Source: Alsobacter sp046349155
GTDB lineage: Bacteria > Pseudomonadota > Alphaproteobacteria > Rhizobiales > Beijerinckiaceae
Direction: 5' to 3'
Assembly: GCA_046349155.1 (NCBI GenBank)
Contig: JAXMCW010000004.1
Location: forward strand, 434,001 to 498,000
Length of the DNA stretch: 64,000 nucleotides
Part shown: piece by piece, positions 44,630 through 53,279 of the stretch
How positions within the stretch are numbered: the first letter of the stretch is position 1
How the letters are laid out: every line of letters starts with the position of its first letter
Position numbers and translations under genes: made by a program
Notes under the pieces: model-generated
Database searches by the model: none
Seen by the model: the letters and a program-made list of their open reading frames with translations, nothing else
Told to the model about the DNA's origin: nothing

Positions 44630-45370
44630 ATGTCCCCTCTGCGCCCGCTCATCCTGCTCTCCGGCCTCGCCGGCCTCGTGGCGGCCTTGCCGGCCGCTGC
44701 ATCCGACAGGCCCCGAATGGTCGTCGAGCTCTTCACCAGCCAGGGCTGTTCCTCCTGTCCGCCGGCCGACAAGCTGCTCGGCGATCTCGCCAGCGACGGC
44801 TCCGTCCTGGCCCTCTCCATGCCGGTGGACTACTGGGACTATCTGGGCTGGAAGGACACGCTCGCCGAGCGCAGCTTCACCGAGCGCCAGAAGGCCTATG
44901 GCGACGTGCGCGGCGACCGGCAGGTCTACACCCCCCAGGCCGTCATCGACGGCGTGACCCATGCGGTGGGATCCGACCAGGAGGCGATCCAGAAGGCCGA
45001 GAAGGCCGCGACGGAAAAGGGTGCGCTCAGCGTGCCGCTCTCGGTCGAGATCGTCGGGGGCTCGGTGAAGGTGACTGTGCCGGCCATGCCCGGCGCGCCC
45101 AGCGCGTCGGTGCTGCTCTTCCCCATCGTGAAGAAGATGGAGGTCGCCATCGGCCGGGGCGAGAACAAGGGCAAGACCATCTCCTACAACAACGTCGTGC
45201 GCTCGGTGGTCCCGCTCGGCGTCTGGCACGGCGAGGCGCGCACCTACGAGGTGCCCGTGGCCTCGCTCGGCAAGGGTGCGGCCTGCGACACCTACGCCGC
45301 GATCCTGCAGGTCGGCGGCCCCAGCAAGCCCGGCGTCATCCTCGGCGCGGCCAAGGCGTCGGGAAGCTGA
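44630..45370 (+). CDS. DUF1223 domain-containing exported thioredoxin-fold protein
   Basis: 246 residues from the ATG at 44630. A signal peptide (about 1-25, ending AAAS) is followed by a thioredoxin-like domain with the signature FTSQGCSSCPPADKLLGDLA, including the C-x2-C pair, and VDYWDYLGWKDTLA with RQVYTPQAVIDG. This is the DUF1223 family, periplasmic, probably redox-active but of unknown substrate. It is convergent with tolB. Confidence 0.88.
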   Translation: MSPLRPLILLSGLAGLVAALPAAASDRPRMVVELFTSQGCSSCPPADKLLGDLASDGSVLALSMPVDYWDYLGWKDTLAERSFTERQKAYGDVRGDRQVYTPQAVIDGVTHAVGSDQEAIQKAEKAATEKGALSVPLSVEIVGGSVKVTVPAMPGAPSASVLLFPIVKKMEVAIGRGENKGKTISYNNVVRSVVPLGVWHGEARTYEVPVASLGKGAACDTYAAILQVGGPSKPGVILGAAKASGS

Positions 45371-45439
45371 GCGGCGCGCCCGTCGCCATGGCGAGACACG
45401 CAGCGGCGGAGCCGTCCGGAGAACGCCCGGCAGACGACC

Positions 45440-45469
45440 GGATTGCTTCGCTTCGCTCGCAGTGACGGG
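45440..45469. repeat. REP-like interspersed repeat between DUF1223 gene and tolB
   Basis: The 30 bp (core ttgcttcgcttcgctcgc) match the common alphaproteobacterial intergenic repeat whose opposite strand reads CGTCATTGCGAGCGAAGCGAAGCAATCC-like sequence. One copy only is seen here. Recognition is from memory of the pattern. Confidence 0.5.
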
Positions 45470-45477
45470 TGGGCGGC

Positions 45478-46842
45478 CTAGTTCAGCAGCGGCGACCAGG
45501 ACGGGTCGGAGGCGTAGGACGGCGTCGGCACCGGCACTTCCACGCGCCCGGTCGTGTCGACCATGAAGACGCGCGCGCCCGAGGTGCCGCCGGCGTCGCG
45601 GAAGAACATCAGGTAACGCCCGTTCGGGGCCCAGGTGGGCCCCTCGTTGTGGAACCCCTCGGTGAGGATGCGTTCGCCCGAGCCGTCCGGCTTCATGATG
45701 CCGATGGCGAAGGTGCCGCCCTTCTGCTTGGTGAAGGCGATATAGTCGCCGCGCGGCGACCAGACCGGCGTCGAGTAGCGCCCCTCGCCGAAGGAGATGC
45801 GCCGGGCCGCTCCTCCCGAAGCCGGCATGACGTAGATCTGCTGCTGCCCGCCGCGGTCGGATTCGAAAACGATCTGCGATCCGTCGGGCGAATAGGACGG
45901 GGACGTGTCGATGGCGTTGGTGTCGGTGAGCCGCGTCGTGGTGCGCGAGCGAAGGTCCATCGAGAAGATGTTCGACGAGGAGCCTTGCGACAGGCTCATC
46001 ACGATCTTCTGCCCGTCCGGCGAAAAGCGCGGCGAGAAGGTCATGCCGGGAAAGTTGCCGACGACCTCGCGCTGGCCCGTCTCGATATTGAGCAGGTAGA
46101 CCTTGGGATCGCCGGCGCCGAAGGACATGTAGGTCACTTCCTGGCTATTGGGCGAGAAGCGCGGGGTCACCACGAGGTCGTCACCGCGCGTGAGGTAGCG
46201 CACGTTCGCCCCGTCCTGGTCCATCAGGGCGAGCCGCTTCTTGCGGTTGTCCTTGGGGCCGGTCTCATCGACGTAGACGACGCGGGTGTCGAAGAAGCCC
46301 TTGTCGCCTGTCAGGCGGGTGTAGATCGCGTCCGAGATGATGTGGGCGACGCGCCGCCAGTTATTGGGGTCGGTGAAATATTGCTGCCCCGTGAGCTGCT
46401 GGCCCGCCAGCACGTCCCACAAGCGGAACTCGGCCTTGAGACGGCCGGAGGGGTCGCGCGTGATGCGCCCCGTCACCAGCGCCTGGGCGTTGATGGCCTT
46501 CCAGCTCTCGAATTGCGGCGCGGCGTCGACCGAGAGCGACTTCTCGATGAAGGCCTTCTTGTCGATCGGCGCGAAGATGCCGGAGCGCTTGAGGTTGTTG
46601 GTGATCACCGAGGAGATCTGCGCGCCCATGGTGGGGTCGGCGCCGCCGAAATCGGTGATGGCGATCGGCAGGGGCTGGAAATTGCCGCGGTCGACCGTGA
46701 TGGAGAGTTCCGCGAGCGCGGGTCCGGCGGCGGTCGCGGCAAGCAGTCCGGCCGCGCCCGCCAGCAGGAGCCGGCGGGTGGGGCGGGCGAAGGCGTCGGG
46801 CATCAGCGCGGGGCTCGCAGGGCGGAGGATCGGACGGGCCAT
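45478..46842 (-). CDS. tolB: Tol-Pal system beta-propeller protein TolB
   Basis: Periplasmic component of the Tol-Pal envelope system, binding Pal and TolA. 454 residues from ATG 46842; ATG 46803 or TTG 46890 are alternatives. A signal peptide starts at RRLLLAGAAG. The N-terminal TolB_N domain begins ITVDRGNFQPLPIAI. Repeated PD40 blades follow (PRFSPDGQKIV, PSYSPDGSQIVFESDRGG, WSPRGDYIAF, WAPNGRYLMF). It is the last gene of the tol series; pal, which normally follows, is absent. Confidence 0.95.
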   Translation of the reverse strand: MARPILRPASPALMPDAFARPTRRLLLAGAAGLLAATAAGPALAELSITVDRGNFQPLPIAITDFGGADPTMGAQISSVITNNLKRSGIFAPIDKKAFIEKSLSVDAAPQFESWKAINAQALVTGRITRDPSGRLKAEFRLWDVLAGQQLTGQQYFTDPNNWRRVAHIISDAIYTRLTGDKGFFDTRVVYVDETGPKDNRKKRLALMDQDGANVRYLTRGDDLVVTPRFSPNSQEVTYMSFGAGDPKVYLLNIETGQREVVGNFPGMTFSPRFSPDGQKIVMSLSQGSSSNIFSMDLRSRTTTRLTDTNAIDTSPSYSPDGSQIVFESDRGGQQQIYVMPASGGAARRISFGEGRYSTPVWSPRGDYIAFTKQKGGTFAIGIMKPDGSGERILTEGFHNEGPTWAPNGRYLMFFRDAGGTSGARVFMVDTTGRVEVPVPTPSYASDPSWSPLLN

Positions 46843-46939
46843 CTCGGGATCGGGGCTTTCGGGGCGGGGGAGGGGCGCGGCGGGACTCAACGCAGGGGGG
46901 CGCGGCCGTGTTGTCGGCGATCGAGGGGGCGAAAGGATG

Positions 46940-48163
46940 TCATCCCAGCATCTCCGCGGGGTCGAACATCACGTTGAGCTCCTTCCAATCCGAGAAGAAC
47001 GGCGCGAACTGGGCGGGGATGCGGAAGGGCGCGCAGCGCTTGATGGCGCGCACCGCGCTTTCCGCCATGGCGTTGAAGGCGGGGTCGCGGCCGGCGTTCA
47101 GCAGCACGGGTTCGGCCGACAGCGAGCCGTCCACGTTCAGCGCCATCCGCACGCGCGGCTTGCCGATGTCCTTGCTCAGTCCCGGGGGAGGCGACCAGCA
47201 GGTGGTGATCTGCTCCTTGAGGATCGATCCGAGCTGGTCCTTCTGGCTGGGCGAGAGCTTCGGTCCGCTGGCGTTCGGCGCGCCCAGCGAGGCCGTGCGG
47301 TTGATCTCCTTGGCCGTGGAGGGCGCGGAGGACGGCGCCTCCTTCGAGGTCAGCAGCTTTTCGATCTGCGAGGGGTCGAACTTCGCCTCCGGCTTGGCCG
47401 GGGCCGGCTTCGGCTTGGCTTGCTCGGCGGCGAGCGCGGCGAGCTTCTTGGTCTCCTCGGCCTTGTCCTGCGCCTTCTTGGCCTCGGCCTCCTGCTTCGC
47501 CTTCTCGGCGGCCTTCTCCTGCGCGAGCTTCTTCTCGGCGTCCGCCTTGGCCTTCGCCTCGGCTTCGGCCCTGGCCTTGGCGTCCGCCTCGGCCTTGGCC
47601 TTGGCCTCTTGCCGGGCCTTGGCCTCGGCCTCCGCCTTGGCCTCCTGCGCCTTGCGCAGGGCCTCGGCCTCGCGCGCCTCCGCGGCCGCCTTCGCGGCGG
47701 CTGCGGCTGCGGCGGCCTTGGCGGCGGCCTCGGTCCTGGCTTTGGCGTCCGCCTCCGCCCTGGCCTTCGCCTCGGCCTCGGCCTTGGCCTTGGCGTCCGC
47801 CTCGGCCTGGGCATCCTTCGGCCGCTCGGGCGGGGAGGGCGGAACGGCGACGGCCTCCGGCTCGGGCGGGCGCGCGGGCGGCGTGGGCACGTCGCGCCTG
47901 GGCTCGGGCGCGGGCGGCTTCGTCTCGGCGAGGTCGGCCACCTTGTCGGCGCGCGGCTTCGGCTCGGGCTTCGCCTCCCTGGCCGTCTTCTCGCCCTTGG
48001 TGATCTGCGAGAACTCGCTCGCTGAGATCACGTCGACCGCGACCGATTCCTGGGCGTCGTCGAAGGGCTTGGTGTCCGAGAAGGCCACGAGCGCGAGCAC
48101 GAGGAGGGCGGCGTGCGCCACCCCCGACACGACCATGCCCGGCTGGGACCAGTTGACCTTCAC
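46940..48163 (-). CDS. tolA: Cell envelope integrity protein TolA
   Basis: 407 residues. A single N-terminal transmembrane helix (about 10-29, GVAHAALLVLALVAF) contacts TolQR. A long Ala/Lys/Glu-rich helical domain (about 120-270, many AKAEAEAKA units) spans the periplasm. A C-terminal domain starting near residue 310 contains QITTCWSPPPGL and RMALNVDGSL, as in TonB/TolA-type proteins. It couples the proton gradient to TolB-Pal. It sits between tolR and tolB on the same strand. Confidence 0.93.
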   Translation of the reverse strand: MKVNWSQPGMVVSGVAHAALLVLALVAFSDTKPFDDAQESVAVDVISASEFSQITKGEKTAREAKPEPKPRADKVADLAETKPPAPEPRRDVPTPPARPPEPEAVAVPPSPPERPKDAQAEADAKAKAEAEAKARAEADAKARTEAAAKAAAAAAAAKAAAEAREAEALRKAQEAKAEAEAKARQEAKAKAEADAKARAEAEAKAKADAEKKLAQEKAAEKAKQEAEAKKAQDKAEETKKLAALAAEQAKPKPAPAKPEAKFDPSQIEKLLTSKEAPSSAPSTAKEINRTASLGAPNASGPKLSPSQKDQLGSILKEQITTCWSPPPGLSKDIGKPRVRMALNVDGSLSAEPVLLNAGRDPAFNAMAESAVRAIKRCAPFRIPAQFAPFFSDWKELNVMFDPAEMLG

Positions 48164-48190
48164 GCGCTGACGCCCCCGGTCATGCGGTGG

Positions 48191-48640
48191 CTACCGCTTC
48201 TGCTCGGGCTCGGTGACGAGCGCGACCTTCTTGTAGCCGGCGGCCGTCACGGCGGCCATCACCTCGGCGACGCGGCCATAGGGGATGGCCTTGTCGCCGC
48301 GCACGTAGATCCGTTCCTCCGGCCCGGCCTTGGCGACCTCGGCCAGCTTGGGAGACAGCTCCTCGAGCGTGATCGGCGTCTCCATCAGGTAGATCTTGCC
48401 GTCCGCCTTCACCGAGAGGGTGAGCGGCTGCTTGTCGATGTTGAGCGCCGCGGCCTTGGTCTGCGGCAGGTCGAGCGGCACGCCCACCGTGAGCAGCGGT
48501 GCGGCCACCATGAAGATGATGAGCAGCACGAGCATGACGTCGATGAACGGCGTCATGTTGATCTCCGACATCGGGCGGTGCTTGCGCCCGCCCCGGCGGC
48601 GGCGTCCCGGCTGTCCCCCGGCTGCGACCGACATGGCCAT
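48191..48640 (-). CDS. tolR: Biopolymer transport protein TolR
   Basis: 149 residues from the ATG at 48640, which has GGAGG eight bases upstream. A basic N-terminus leads to one transmembrane helix with the functional aspartate in INMTPFIDVMLVLLIIFMV (about residues 27-45). A periplasmic ExbD/TolR domain with SVKADGKIYL and IYVRGDKAIPYGRV follows. Works with TolQ as the proton-driven motor. Confidence 0.96.
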   Translation of the reverse strand: MAMSVAAGGQPGRRRRGGRKHRPMSEINMTPFIDVMLVLLIIFMVAAPLLTVGVPLDLPQTKAAALNIDKQPLTLSVKADGKIYLMETPITLEELSPKLAEVAKAGPEERIYVRGDKAIPYGRVAEVMAAVTAAGYKKVALVTEPEQKR

Positions 48641-48653
48641 GGCGTAGCCCTCC

Positions 48654-49373
48654 TCAGGCGGCGATGCGCTCGTCGATCTGGCGCGACAGGATGGCGGAGA
48701 ACTCGTCCGCGAAGGTCTCGAGCCGGCCCTGCTGCTTGGCCGCCTCCGCCTGCAGCTTGTTGTAGGCAATGACGGCGGGGATCGCGGCGAAGAGGCCGAT
48801 GGCCGTGGCGAAGAGGGCCTCGGCGATGCCCGGCGCGACGACGGCGAGCGAGGTGTTCTTCGACGCGGCGATCGACCGGAACGAGGTCATGATACCCCAC
48901 ACCGTGCCGAACAGGCCGATGAAGGGGGCGGAGGAGCCGATGGTCGCGAGCACCAGGAGCTTGGACTCCAGCCGCTCGACCTCGCGCTGGATGGTGACGT
49001 CGACGACTTTGTCGATGCGCTGGGCGAGCCCCGCGAAGGCGCGGCCGGAGCCCTCCAGCGACCGCTTCCACTCGCGCATGGCGGCCACGAAGACGGCAGA
49101 CATGTTGCTGGTCTGCCTGTCGGACAGGGCGCGGTAGAGCTCCTCGAGCGACTGGCCGGACCAGAACACCTCCTCGAAGCGGTCCATCGCCTTGCGGCTG
49201 CGCTGGAAGAGGATGGTCTTGTCGATGATGATCGCCCAGCACCACACGGAGGCCGCGAGGAGGCCGAGCATCACGAACTTCACGACGAAGTGCGCGCCCC
49301 AGAACATCGTCCACAGCGAGATCTCGCTGCCCGGTGCGCTCAGGCCGCTCGCCACCACGTCCGTCGCATTCAT
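48654..49373 (-). CDS. tolQ: Tol-Pal system proton channel TolQ
   Basis: 239 residues from the ATG at 49373 (GAGGA upstream). Three transmembrane helices at about 22-45, 138-160 and 175-195 are visible. LLVLATIGSSAPFIGLFGTVWGIM and PGIAEALFATAIGLFAAIPAV are the conserved MotA/TolQ/ExbB channel motifs. The upstream gap of 285 bp from ybgC suggests its own promoter, and it contains the 22-bp TTAACC-type motif. Confidence 0.96.
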   Translation of the reverse strand: MNATDVVASGLSAPGSEISLWTMFWGAHFVVKFVMLGLLAASVWCWAIIIDKTILFQRSRKAMDRFEEVFWSGQSLEELYRALSDRQTSNMSAVFVAAMREWKRSLEGSGRAFAGLAQRIDKVVDVTIQREVERLESKLLVLATIGSSAPFIGLFGTVWGIMTSFRSIAASKNTSLAVVAPGIAEALFATAIGLFAAIPAVIAYNKLQAEAAKQQGRLETFADEFSAILSRQIDERIAA

Positions 49374-49585
49374 CGCGCGTGTCCTCGTCCTACGATCCCC
49401 GGCCCGGTCCGGGCGCGTCCCGGTCCGATCCCGCCGCGAGATCCCCATGGGCCGGGCTCCGGAGCACGGGGCCCCGGCCTCCCGGCGGTATCGATCAGGC
49501 TGGTCGCGTGTCACTCGCCCCCGATTCCGGCGAAATCAAGGGCGTAGGGCCGCGCGGGGCCATCCTGCGGATGCCGCAGTCGCAG

Positions 49586-49607
49586 TTAAGGGGTCGTCAG
49601 GGTTAAC
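49586..49607 (-). promoter_or_regulatory. 22-bp TTAACC-type motif upstream of tolQ
   Basis: On the minus strand it reads GTTAACCCTGACG followed by eight bases and ending TTAA, closely matching the site at 12551-12572. Located in the ybgC-tolQ gap, 213 bp before tolQ. Confidence 0.35.
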
Positions 49608-49658
49608 GGGGCGTTACGATGCTGCGCCGCAGCGTCGAATCAGGGCGTCGCCCGTGCG

Positions 49659-50081
49659 TCAGGCCGCCGGGCCCGCCATAAGCCCCGCAAGGGCCGCTTT
49701 CAGCGCCGGCGGCAGCCGGGCGGCGCGCTCGCCGATGACGCCCACGACCACCGCCTCCGCCGTCACCAGCGCCTCGCCGTCGCGCGTGACCGCCTGCCGC
49801 ATCACGAGAGAGGCCCCGCGCACCTCGGCGACTGAGGTCTCCACCACGAGCTGGTCGTCCATCCGTGCGGGCTTCAGCCACTCGATGGTCATCTTGCGCA
49901 CGACGAAGAAGAAGCGCTCCGGCCCGGCATGCCAGTCGCGCTGCATCACCCCGGCCTCCCGCAGGAACTCCGTCCGCCCCCGTTCCATGAAACGGAGATA
50001 GGACGCGTGGTAGACGACGCCGGAGAAATCCGTGTCCTCGTAATAGACGCGAAGGGGGAGGCGGTGGACGAGGGGTTGCAT
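49659..50081 (-). CDS. ybgC: Tol-Pal system-associated acyl-CoA thioesterase
   Basis: 140-residue hotdog-fold thioesterase. YYEDTDFSGVVYHASYLRFMERGR carries the catalytic aspartate (D18), and the C-terminal half has VETSVAEVRGASLVMRQ. It is conserved at the head of the tol operon, and its role in the system is probably in phospholipid metabolism. The ribosome site is weak. The 150-bp gap upstream is AT-rich and probably contains a promoter. Confidence 0.94.
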   Translation of the reverse strand: MQPLVHRLPLRVYYEDTDFSGVVYHASYLRFMERGRTEFLREAGVMQRDWHAGPERFFFVVRKMTIEWLKPARMDDQLVVETSVAEVRGASLVMRQAVTRDGEALVTAEAVVVGVIGERAARLPPALKAALAGLMAGPAA

Positions 50082-50231
50082 TATTCGGCAACAGTAAATC
50101 GAGACTCTTCGCCCGCAAGGGTGGAAATCAAACTAAGCCTGGTAGCAATCAAACAAACATTCGCGACAGCCGGTTCGAAGGCAGTCGGACGAGCGATCTT
50201 CCGGTCGGAATAATTGTCGAACGACATTTTC

Positions 50232-51278
50232 TCACGGCTCCTCCCCTTCCCCGAACAGACCGAACTGCGCCGCGGGCCGCGGAGGCTCGGCGAGGCCGAG
50301 GTGGCGGAAGGCCTGGGCGGTGAGCAGCCGTCCGCGCGGCGTGCGCTGCAGGAAGCCCTGCTGCAGCAGGTAGGGCTCGATGATGTCCTCGATGGCGTCG
50401 CGCGGCTCGGAGAGCGCGGCGGCGATGGTCTCGATGCCCACGGGCCCGCCGCCGAAATTCACCGCGACCATCTCCAGGTAGCGGCGGTCCATCAGGTCGA
50501 GGCCGATGCTGTCGACGTCGAGCAGGCGAAGCGCCTTGTCGGCCGCCTCCCGTGTCACGCTGTCCACCTGGTCGACGATGGCGAAATCGCGCACGCGTCG
50601 CAGCAGGCGGCCGGCGATGCGCGGCGTGCCGCGGGCGCGCCGGGCGATCTCGTTGGCGCCGTCCGGCGACATGGGCAGGCCCAGCACGCGCGCGCCGCGC
50701 GAGACGATCAGCTCCAACTCCTCCACCGTGTAGAAGTTGAGCCGGATCGGGATGCCGAAGCGGTCGCGCAGCGGCGTCGTCAGCAGTCCGGCGCGGGTCG
50801 TGGCGCCGACGAGCGTGAACTTGGCGAGGTCGATCTTCACCGACCGCGCGGCCGGACCCTCGCCGATGATCAGGTCGAGCTGGTAGTCCTCCATGGCGGG
50901 ATAGAGGATCTCCTCCACGGCCGGGTTCAGCCGGTGGATCTCGTCGATGAAGAGGACGTCGCGCTCCTCGAGGTTGGTGAGCTGCGCCGCGAGGTCCCCG
51001 GCCTTGGCGATCACGGGCCCGGAGGTGGAGCGGAAATTCACCCCGAGCTCGCGCGCCACGATCTGCGCCAGCGTGGTCTTGCCGAGGCCCGGCGGTCCCA
51101 CGAAGAGCACGTGGTCCAGCGCCTCGCGCCGCGCCTTGGCGGCCTCGATGAACACCTTCAGGTTGGCCCGCGCCGCAGCCTGCCCGACGAAGTCGTCGAG
51201 AACGAGCGGCCGGATGGAGGATTCCAGGTCGTCCTCGCGCTTCTCGGGCGTGACGAGCCGCCGGGGAGGGGTGCTCAT
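50232..51278 (-). CDS. ruvB: Holliday junction branch migration DNA helicase RuvB
   Basis: 348 residues. Walker A GPPGLGKTT at 61-69, LFIDEIHRLNP as Walker B, GATTRAGLLTTPLRDRFGI as sensor region and a C-terminal winged helix with GFLQRTPRGRLLT. Drives branch migration with RuvA. GGGAG precedes the ATG. It is 34 bp downstream of ruvA. Confidence 0.98.
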   Translation of the reverse strand: MSTPPRRLVTPEKREDDLESSIRPLVLDDFVGQAAARANLKVFIEAAKARREALDHVLFVGPPGLGKTTLAQIVARELGVNFRSTSGPVIAKAGDLAAQLTNLEERDVLFIDEIHRLNPAVEEILYPAMEDYQLDLIIGEGPAARSVKIDLAKFTLVGATTRAGLLTTPLRDRFGIPIRLNFYTVEELELIVSRGARVLGLPMSPDGANEIARRARGTPRIAGRLLRRVRDFAIVDQVDSVTREAADKALRLLDVDSIGLDLMDRRYLEMVAVNFGGGPVGIETIAAALSEPRDAIEDIIEPYLLQQGFLQRTPRGRLLTAQAFRHLGLAEPPRPAAQFGLFGEGEEP

Positions 51279-51312
51279 CGCGCGGCGCTCCCGTCGCAGG
51301 TCGGTTGCGGCC

Positions 51313-51930
51313 TCACTTCGCCAGTTCCTTCAACCCGAGGCGGATGAGCTGCGGGGCCTCCGCGCCTTCGCCGACGATGCGCAGGGCGGCGGCCACGGCG
51401 GCCGAGGCCTGGGCCTGGGCGTAGCCGAGGTTCACGAGCGCGGACACGGCGTCGGACACGGGCCTTGGCGCCGTGTTCTCCTCCACCTGCCCGGCGAGCG
51501 TCACCACCAGCGGGTCTACGGCGCCGAAGGCGGGCGCCTTGTCCTTCAGCTCCGCCACGATGCGGGCCGCGAGCTTGGGCCCGACGCCGGGCGCGCGGCT
51601 GATCATCGCCTTGTCCTGCGTGCCGATGGCGCCGGCGAGCCCGCCGGGGTCGAGCACGGAGAGCAGGCCGAGCGCCACCTTGGAGCCGACGCCCTGCACC
51701 GTCTGCAGGAGGCGGAACCACTCCCGCTCGGCGTCCGTCCTGAACCCGAAGAGGCGGATGGCGTCCTCGCGAACCTGCGTCTCGATGGACAGCACCGCCG
51801 CCTCCCCGACGGAGGGCAGGGCCGTCAGCGTGCGGGACGAGCATTGGACCACGTAGCCGACGCCATGCACGTCGAGGATCACGTGGTCCTCGCCATAGCT
51901 GTCGACGACGCCCTTGAGCTTGCCGATCAT
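51313..51930 (-). CDS. ruvA: Holliday junction branch migration protein RuvA
   Basis: 205 residues. It binds four-way junctions. MIGKLKGVVDSYGEDHVILDV starts the OB-fold domain, then two helix-hairpin-helix motifs (VQGVGSKVALGLLS and APGVGPKLAARIVAELK). A C-terminal domain with ALVNLGYAQAQA contacts RuvB. Its ATG overlaps the stop of the upstream PaiB-like gene (TGATG), so translation is coupled. Confidence 0.97.
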   Translation of the reverse strand: MIGKLKGVVDSYGEDHVILDVHGVGYVVQCSSRTLTALPSVGEAAVLSIETQVREDAIRLFGFRTDAEREWFRLLQTVQGVGSKVALGLLSVLDPGGLAGAIGTQDKAMISRAPGVGPKLAARIVAELKDKAPAFGAVDPLVVTLAGQVEENTAPRPVSDAVSALVNLGYAQAQASAAVAAALRIVGEGAEAPQLIRLGLKELAK

Positions 51931-52571
51931 CAGCCTGCGTCCCGTCCGGCTACCAGCGCCGCCATGGCGCGGGCGAAGGGCGCGGTCTCGCCGGCCAGCC
52001 CGGCCACCACGCCGGCCCTGTCCGCCTCGTTGCGGTTCTGGCTGGCCTTCCACTTGCCGGCCAGCCGGTCTACGGCGACCTCGATGCCGACGATGCCCTT
52101 GACCTGCGCGGCGACGAAGTCGGCCGGCGCGTCGTCCACCGCCCAGGGTTGCGGTCGCTCGCCCTCCATCAGGCCGGTGAGCGCCCGCACCTGGCGGTGC
52201 AGCCAGGCGGGATCCTCGATGGCGGTGGCGACGCCGCTCGCCTGCACCATCGCGTAGTTCCAGGTCGGCACCACCTTCCCCGTCTCCCGCTTGGTCTCGT
52301 ACCAGCCAGGCCGGACATAGTGTTCGGGCCCCTGGAACACGACGAGCGCGCGCACGCCGCCCACGCAGTCCTTCCATTGCGCGTTGGCCCGGGCGAGGTG
52401 GCCGCGCAGCATCGTGCGCCCCGTGGCCGGCTCCACGTCGAGCAGGAAGGGGATGGGATTGGCGACGGGCCCCTCGGCCCCGCCCGTCACCAGGAGGCCC
52501 AGCGGAAAGGCGCGGATCAGCGCGTGTTGGCGCGCGTCGTCCGGTTCGCGAAAGGCAGGCGGCTCATACAT
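51930..52571 (-). CDS. FMN-binding negative transcriptional regulator, PaiB family
   Basis: 213 residues. MYEPPAF is the standard start of PaiB proteins, followed by LRGHLARANAQWK and FQGPEHYVRPGWYETK. TWNYAMVQASG and KGIVGIEVAVDRLAGKWKASQNRNEADR are all family signatures. The fold is a split-barrel flavin-reductase type. In Bacillus PaiB affects sporulation and protease genes, but for most members the function is unknown. It lies between ruvC and ruvA, overlapping the ruvA start by one base. Confidence 0.9.
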   Translation of the reverse strand: MYEPPAFREPDDARQHALIRAFPLGLLVTGGAEGPVANPIPFLLDVEPATGRTMLRGHLARANAQWKDCVGGVRALVVFQGPEHYVRPGWYETKRETGKVVPTWNYAMVQASGVATAIEDPAWLHRQVRALTGLMEGERPQPWAVDDAPADFVAAQVKGIVGIEVAVDRLAGKWKASQNRNEADRAGVVAGLAGETAPFARAMAALVAGRDAG

Positions 52572-52687
52572 GGGGCGGGGATCTCGGGCAGGGGTCTCGC
52601 AAGTGGTCTCGGAAACGGGGCTCGGAAACGGGGGCTGGGACAGGGTGACCGCGTGGACATTACCAGAACACGGGGTGGCGAACAGCC

Positions 52688-53209
52688 TCAGCGCGCCCGG
52701 GCGAGGACCGCGCGCTCCAGGGCTCGCGCGCCGCGGTGCTGGGCGTGGGTGAGCGCGATGGCGAGCGCGTCGGCCGCGTCCGCCGTCTTGGGATCGGCCT
52801 TGGGCAACAGCACGCGCACCATCATGTGGATCTGGGCCTTCTCCGCATGGCCGCCGCCGACGATGGTCTTCTTCACGAGGTTCGGCGCGTATTCCGCCAC
52901 CGGCAGGCCGGCCTGGGCCGGCACCAGCAGCGCGATGCCGCGGGCATGGCCGAGCTTCAGGGTGGCGCGGGCGTCCTTGTTGACGAAGGTCTCCTCGACC
53001 GCGACCTCGTCCGGCCGCTGGGCGTGGACCACCTCGGCCAGTCCCTCGTGCAGCTGCCGCAGCCGGTCCGCCAGGTGCAACTCGCCGTCGGAGTGGACCG
53101 AGCCGCAGCCGACGAAGGAGACGCGGCTGCCCAGGCACTCGATCATGCCCCAGCCCGTGTTGCGCAGGCCGGGGTCGACGCCGAGGATGCGAATCGGAGT
53201 CTGGCTCAT
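52688..53209 (-). CDS. ruvC: Crossover junction endodeoxyribonuclease RuvC
   Basis: 173 residues. Resolves Holliday junctions. The four acidic catalytic residues are D12 (GVDPG), E72 (VEETF), D144 and D147 (TADAADALAIAL). No clear ribosome site precedes the ATG at 53209. It is 70 bp downstream of the yebC gene and followed by the PaiB-like gene. Confidence 0.97.
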   Translation of the reverse strand: MSQTPIRILGVDPGLRNTGWGMIECLGSRVSFVGCGSVHSDGELHLADRLRQLHEGLAEVVHAQRPDEVAVEETFVNKDARATLKLGHARGIALLVPAQAGLPVAEYAPNLVKKTIVGGGHAEKAQIHMMVRVLLPKADPKTADAADALAIALTHAQHRGARALERAVLARAR

Positions 53210-53279
53210 GGGCGCAAGCCATAGCCCGCCGGAGCGCGCCGAGCCAACCGCGACGCCCGGCCCGGGAAGCCGGGGGCGC

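Noticed and set aside
50171..50178. GGTTCGAA resembling a tRNA T-loop
   Set aside because: No acceptor, D or anticodon stems can be drawn around it.
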